From Allobosea sp. Tri-44 (GTDB lineage: Bacteria > Pseudomonadota > Alphaproteobacteria > Rhizobiales > Beijerinckiaceae): a DNA stretch of 64,000 bases. The notes under the pieces were generated by a model, which did no database searches, had not been told where the DNA came from, and saw only the letters and a program-made list of their open reading frames with translations. The translations under genes and the position numbers were made by a program. Position 1 is the stretch's first letter, and the number at the start of each line of letters is the position of its first letter. Location of the stretch: NCBI RefSeq assembly GCF_004123845.1, contig NZ_NBDP01000019.1, forward strand, positions 434,001-498,000. The letters run 5' to 3'. Positions 63,040 through 64,000 of the stretch are shown in pieces.

Positions 63040-64000
63040 TTATTCGCGCGCTTCTGATTTGTTGCTGCTGCCTGGTTGGGCCAAGGCGGCCTTCGCCTCG
63101 GTGCACGCCTGCGAGGCCTCTTCAACCGAGCGAGTCGGACGCATCAGATATTGAGTCCGTGCTTCGGTAAAGTTGCTGAGCGGATCAGGGCTGGAGAACG
63201 AGCCGGCAATGGAGAAATCCCGAGATTGATCCGCCCCGAAAACGGACGTGATCGTTGCAGGAAAACGGAAGGGACCTTCGGGCTCGATCAGGAGCCAGGC
63301 ACGCGCGAGCTCCGGGCAGGCGACCCCTCTCAACACCTGGGTCGCCACGCGATTGCTGCCAGGCATCCCGGGGAAGTTCCCGATCAACCACGGCTGCCCG
63401 GTCGAACTCGCGCCCATGACATGCAGCGTTCCGGGCGAACGCCCGGTCAGGTCAATCACTGGCGTGCCCGCCTGAAAACCAGCTTGATCCACTGTTTTTC
63501 TTACAGCCTCGATGAATACCCCCGTGCTCGGGGCGACCCGCAGCGCGCCGCCGCGATCCCCGAGATCGACGAGATAGTCCGCTTTGCGCAAGGGACCGGG
63601 CTGATAATACGGCTTCTCGACGCCGAATAGGATCTGGCCTGCGGTGATGAACTGGGCGCCAAACGCAAAAGGTAGCAACAAGGCCATTGCGTTTGCCGGG
63701 GCAGGGCCTACTCGAATAAAGGTAACTCCGGATAGTACCCAAAAAAATCCCGAAAGACCGGCCATAAACCAATAATTATTTGCTGATCCAAATATAAATG
63801 CAAACGGCAATGACCCAATAAGGAGTGCTTTTGCGATCTTGCCTTCAATTTTTGGGTTAGATCGGTCGAATCTATTATAAACTAAAGCGAACAATCCCGC
63901 CGAGAGGCCAATTGAAGCCAGGAATAATTGCTGCCATAGGCCATAATCGTATGGGCCGCCCAATAGTCCAAAAACAAGCGACATTGCGAGGACGGCGCAT
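63040..64000 (-). CDS. Membrane protein of unknown function, 5' end outside window
   Basis: At least 314 residues; an ATG exists at 63984, but the frame stays open to the edge and reads hydrophobic residues there (CAVLAMSLVFGLLGG), so the real start is probably outside. Residues 1 to about 125 (from 63984) form four or so membrane helices; the rest is a soluble domain with VFIEAVRKTVDQAGF, PVIDLTGRSPGTLHVMG and ACPELARAWLLIEPEG. The domain is not recognised. The 5' part (63700-63960) is much richer in A/T than the rest of the window, a possible sign of horizontal acquisition. Confidence 0.65.
   Translation of the reverse strand, partial: CAVLAMSLVFGLLGGPYDYGLWQQLFLASIGLSAGLFALVYNRFDRSNPKIEGKIAKALLIGSLPFAFIFGSANNYWFMAGLSGFFWVLSGVTFIRVGPAPANAMALLLPFAFGAQFITAGQILFGVEKPYYQPGPLRKADYLVDLGDRGGALRVAPSTGVFIEAVRKTVDQAGFQAGTPVIDLTGRSPGTLHVMGASSTGQPWLIGNFPGMPGSNRVATQVLRGVACPELARAWLLIEPEGPFRFPATITSVFGADQSRDFSIAGSFSSPDPLSNFTEARTQYLMRPTRSVEEASQACTEAKAALAQPGSSNKSEARE

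Overview
The window is GC-rich, densely packed bacterial chromosome, most likely from an alphaproteobacterium of the Hyphomicrobiales (a Bosea/Bradyrhizobium-like soil or plant-associated heterotroph). This rests on the gene families, the many catabolic ABC transporters, the mosaic palindromic intergenic elements and the heavy use of 1-4 bp start/stop overlaps. No rRNA, tRNA, CRISPR array, prophage or insertion sequence was seen.

Layout. 1-5.0 kb is housekeeping-like: the end of a class IV aminotransferase, a 47-residue membrane protein overlapping xerD, a Kef-type antiporter, a PHA-granule-region protein and a small hypothetical. 4.2-10.3 kb holds an IclR regulator divergent from a polar amino acid ABC transporter, followed by a DoeB-like deacylase and an EutB/threonine-dehydratase-like PLP enzyme. 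10.3-13.3 kb (minus) is a sugar isomerase/epimerase, a Gfo/Idh/MocA dehydrogenase and a solute-binding-like protein without a signal peptide. 13.7-20.3 kb (minus) is a PotABCD-type transporter interleaved with a three-subunit FAD/2Fe-2S amine or imino-acid dehydrogenase; an IclR-fructokinase pair diverges from it. 22.3-23.6 kb carries an unusual protein with Vps62-type repeats and a possible aerolysin-like C-terminus, followed by pgi.

25.4-29.1 kb (minus) has a frameshifted dehalogenase-like hydrolase, a type II NADH dehydrogenase, and a LacI regulator with a cupin. 29.4-36.1 kb is a LacI-controlled sugar ABC transporter with a GH31 glycosidase. 36.1-40.3 kb is a hydroxyproline-type cluster: GntR regulator, DapA-family lyase/deaminase, Ldh-family reductase and 4-hydroxyproline 2-epimerase. 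40.6-52.0 kb is one long sugar/polyol operon: RbsABC-type transporter, SorC regulator, aldo/keto reductase, GlpD-like dehydrogenase, DhnA-type aldolase, FGGY kinase and GMC oxidoreductase. 52.0-62.9 kb has a LysR regulator divergent from aldehyde dehydrogenase, a DapA-family protein, 3-hydroxyanthranilate dioxygenase, a full Liv transporter, a possible RidA-hydrolase fusion and aspartate dehydrogenase. The right edge is a truncated membrane protein with an AT-rich 5' part.

How they fit: nearly every block is a regulator, an importer and a short catabolic route. Candidate operators can be read in most divergent regions (LacI, GntR, IclR, SorC and LysR types). Palindromic intergenic elements of at least three kinds are present. 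Two copies of one kind sit directly downstream of solute-binding-protein genes inside operons, where they could tune mRNA stability.
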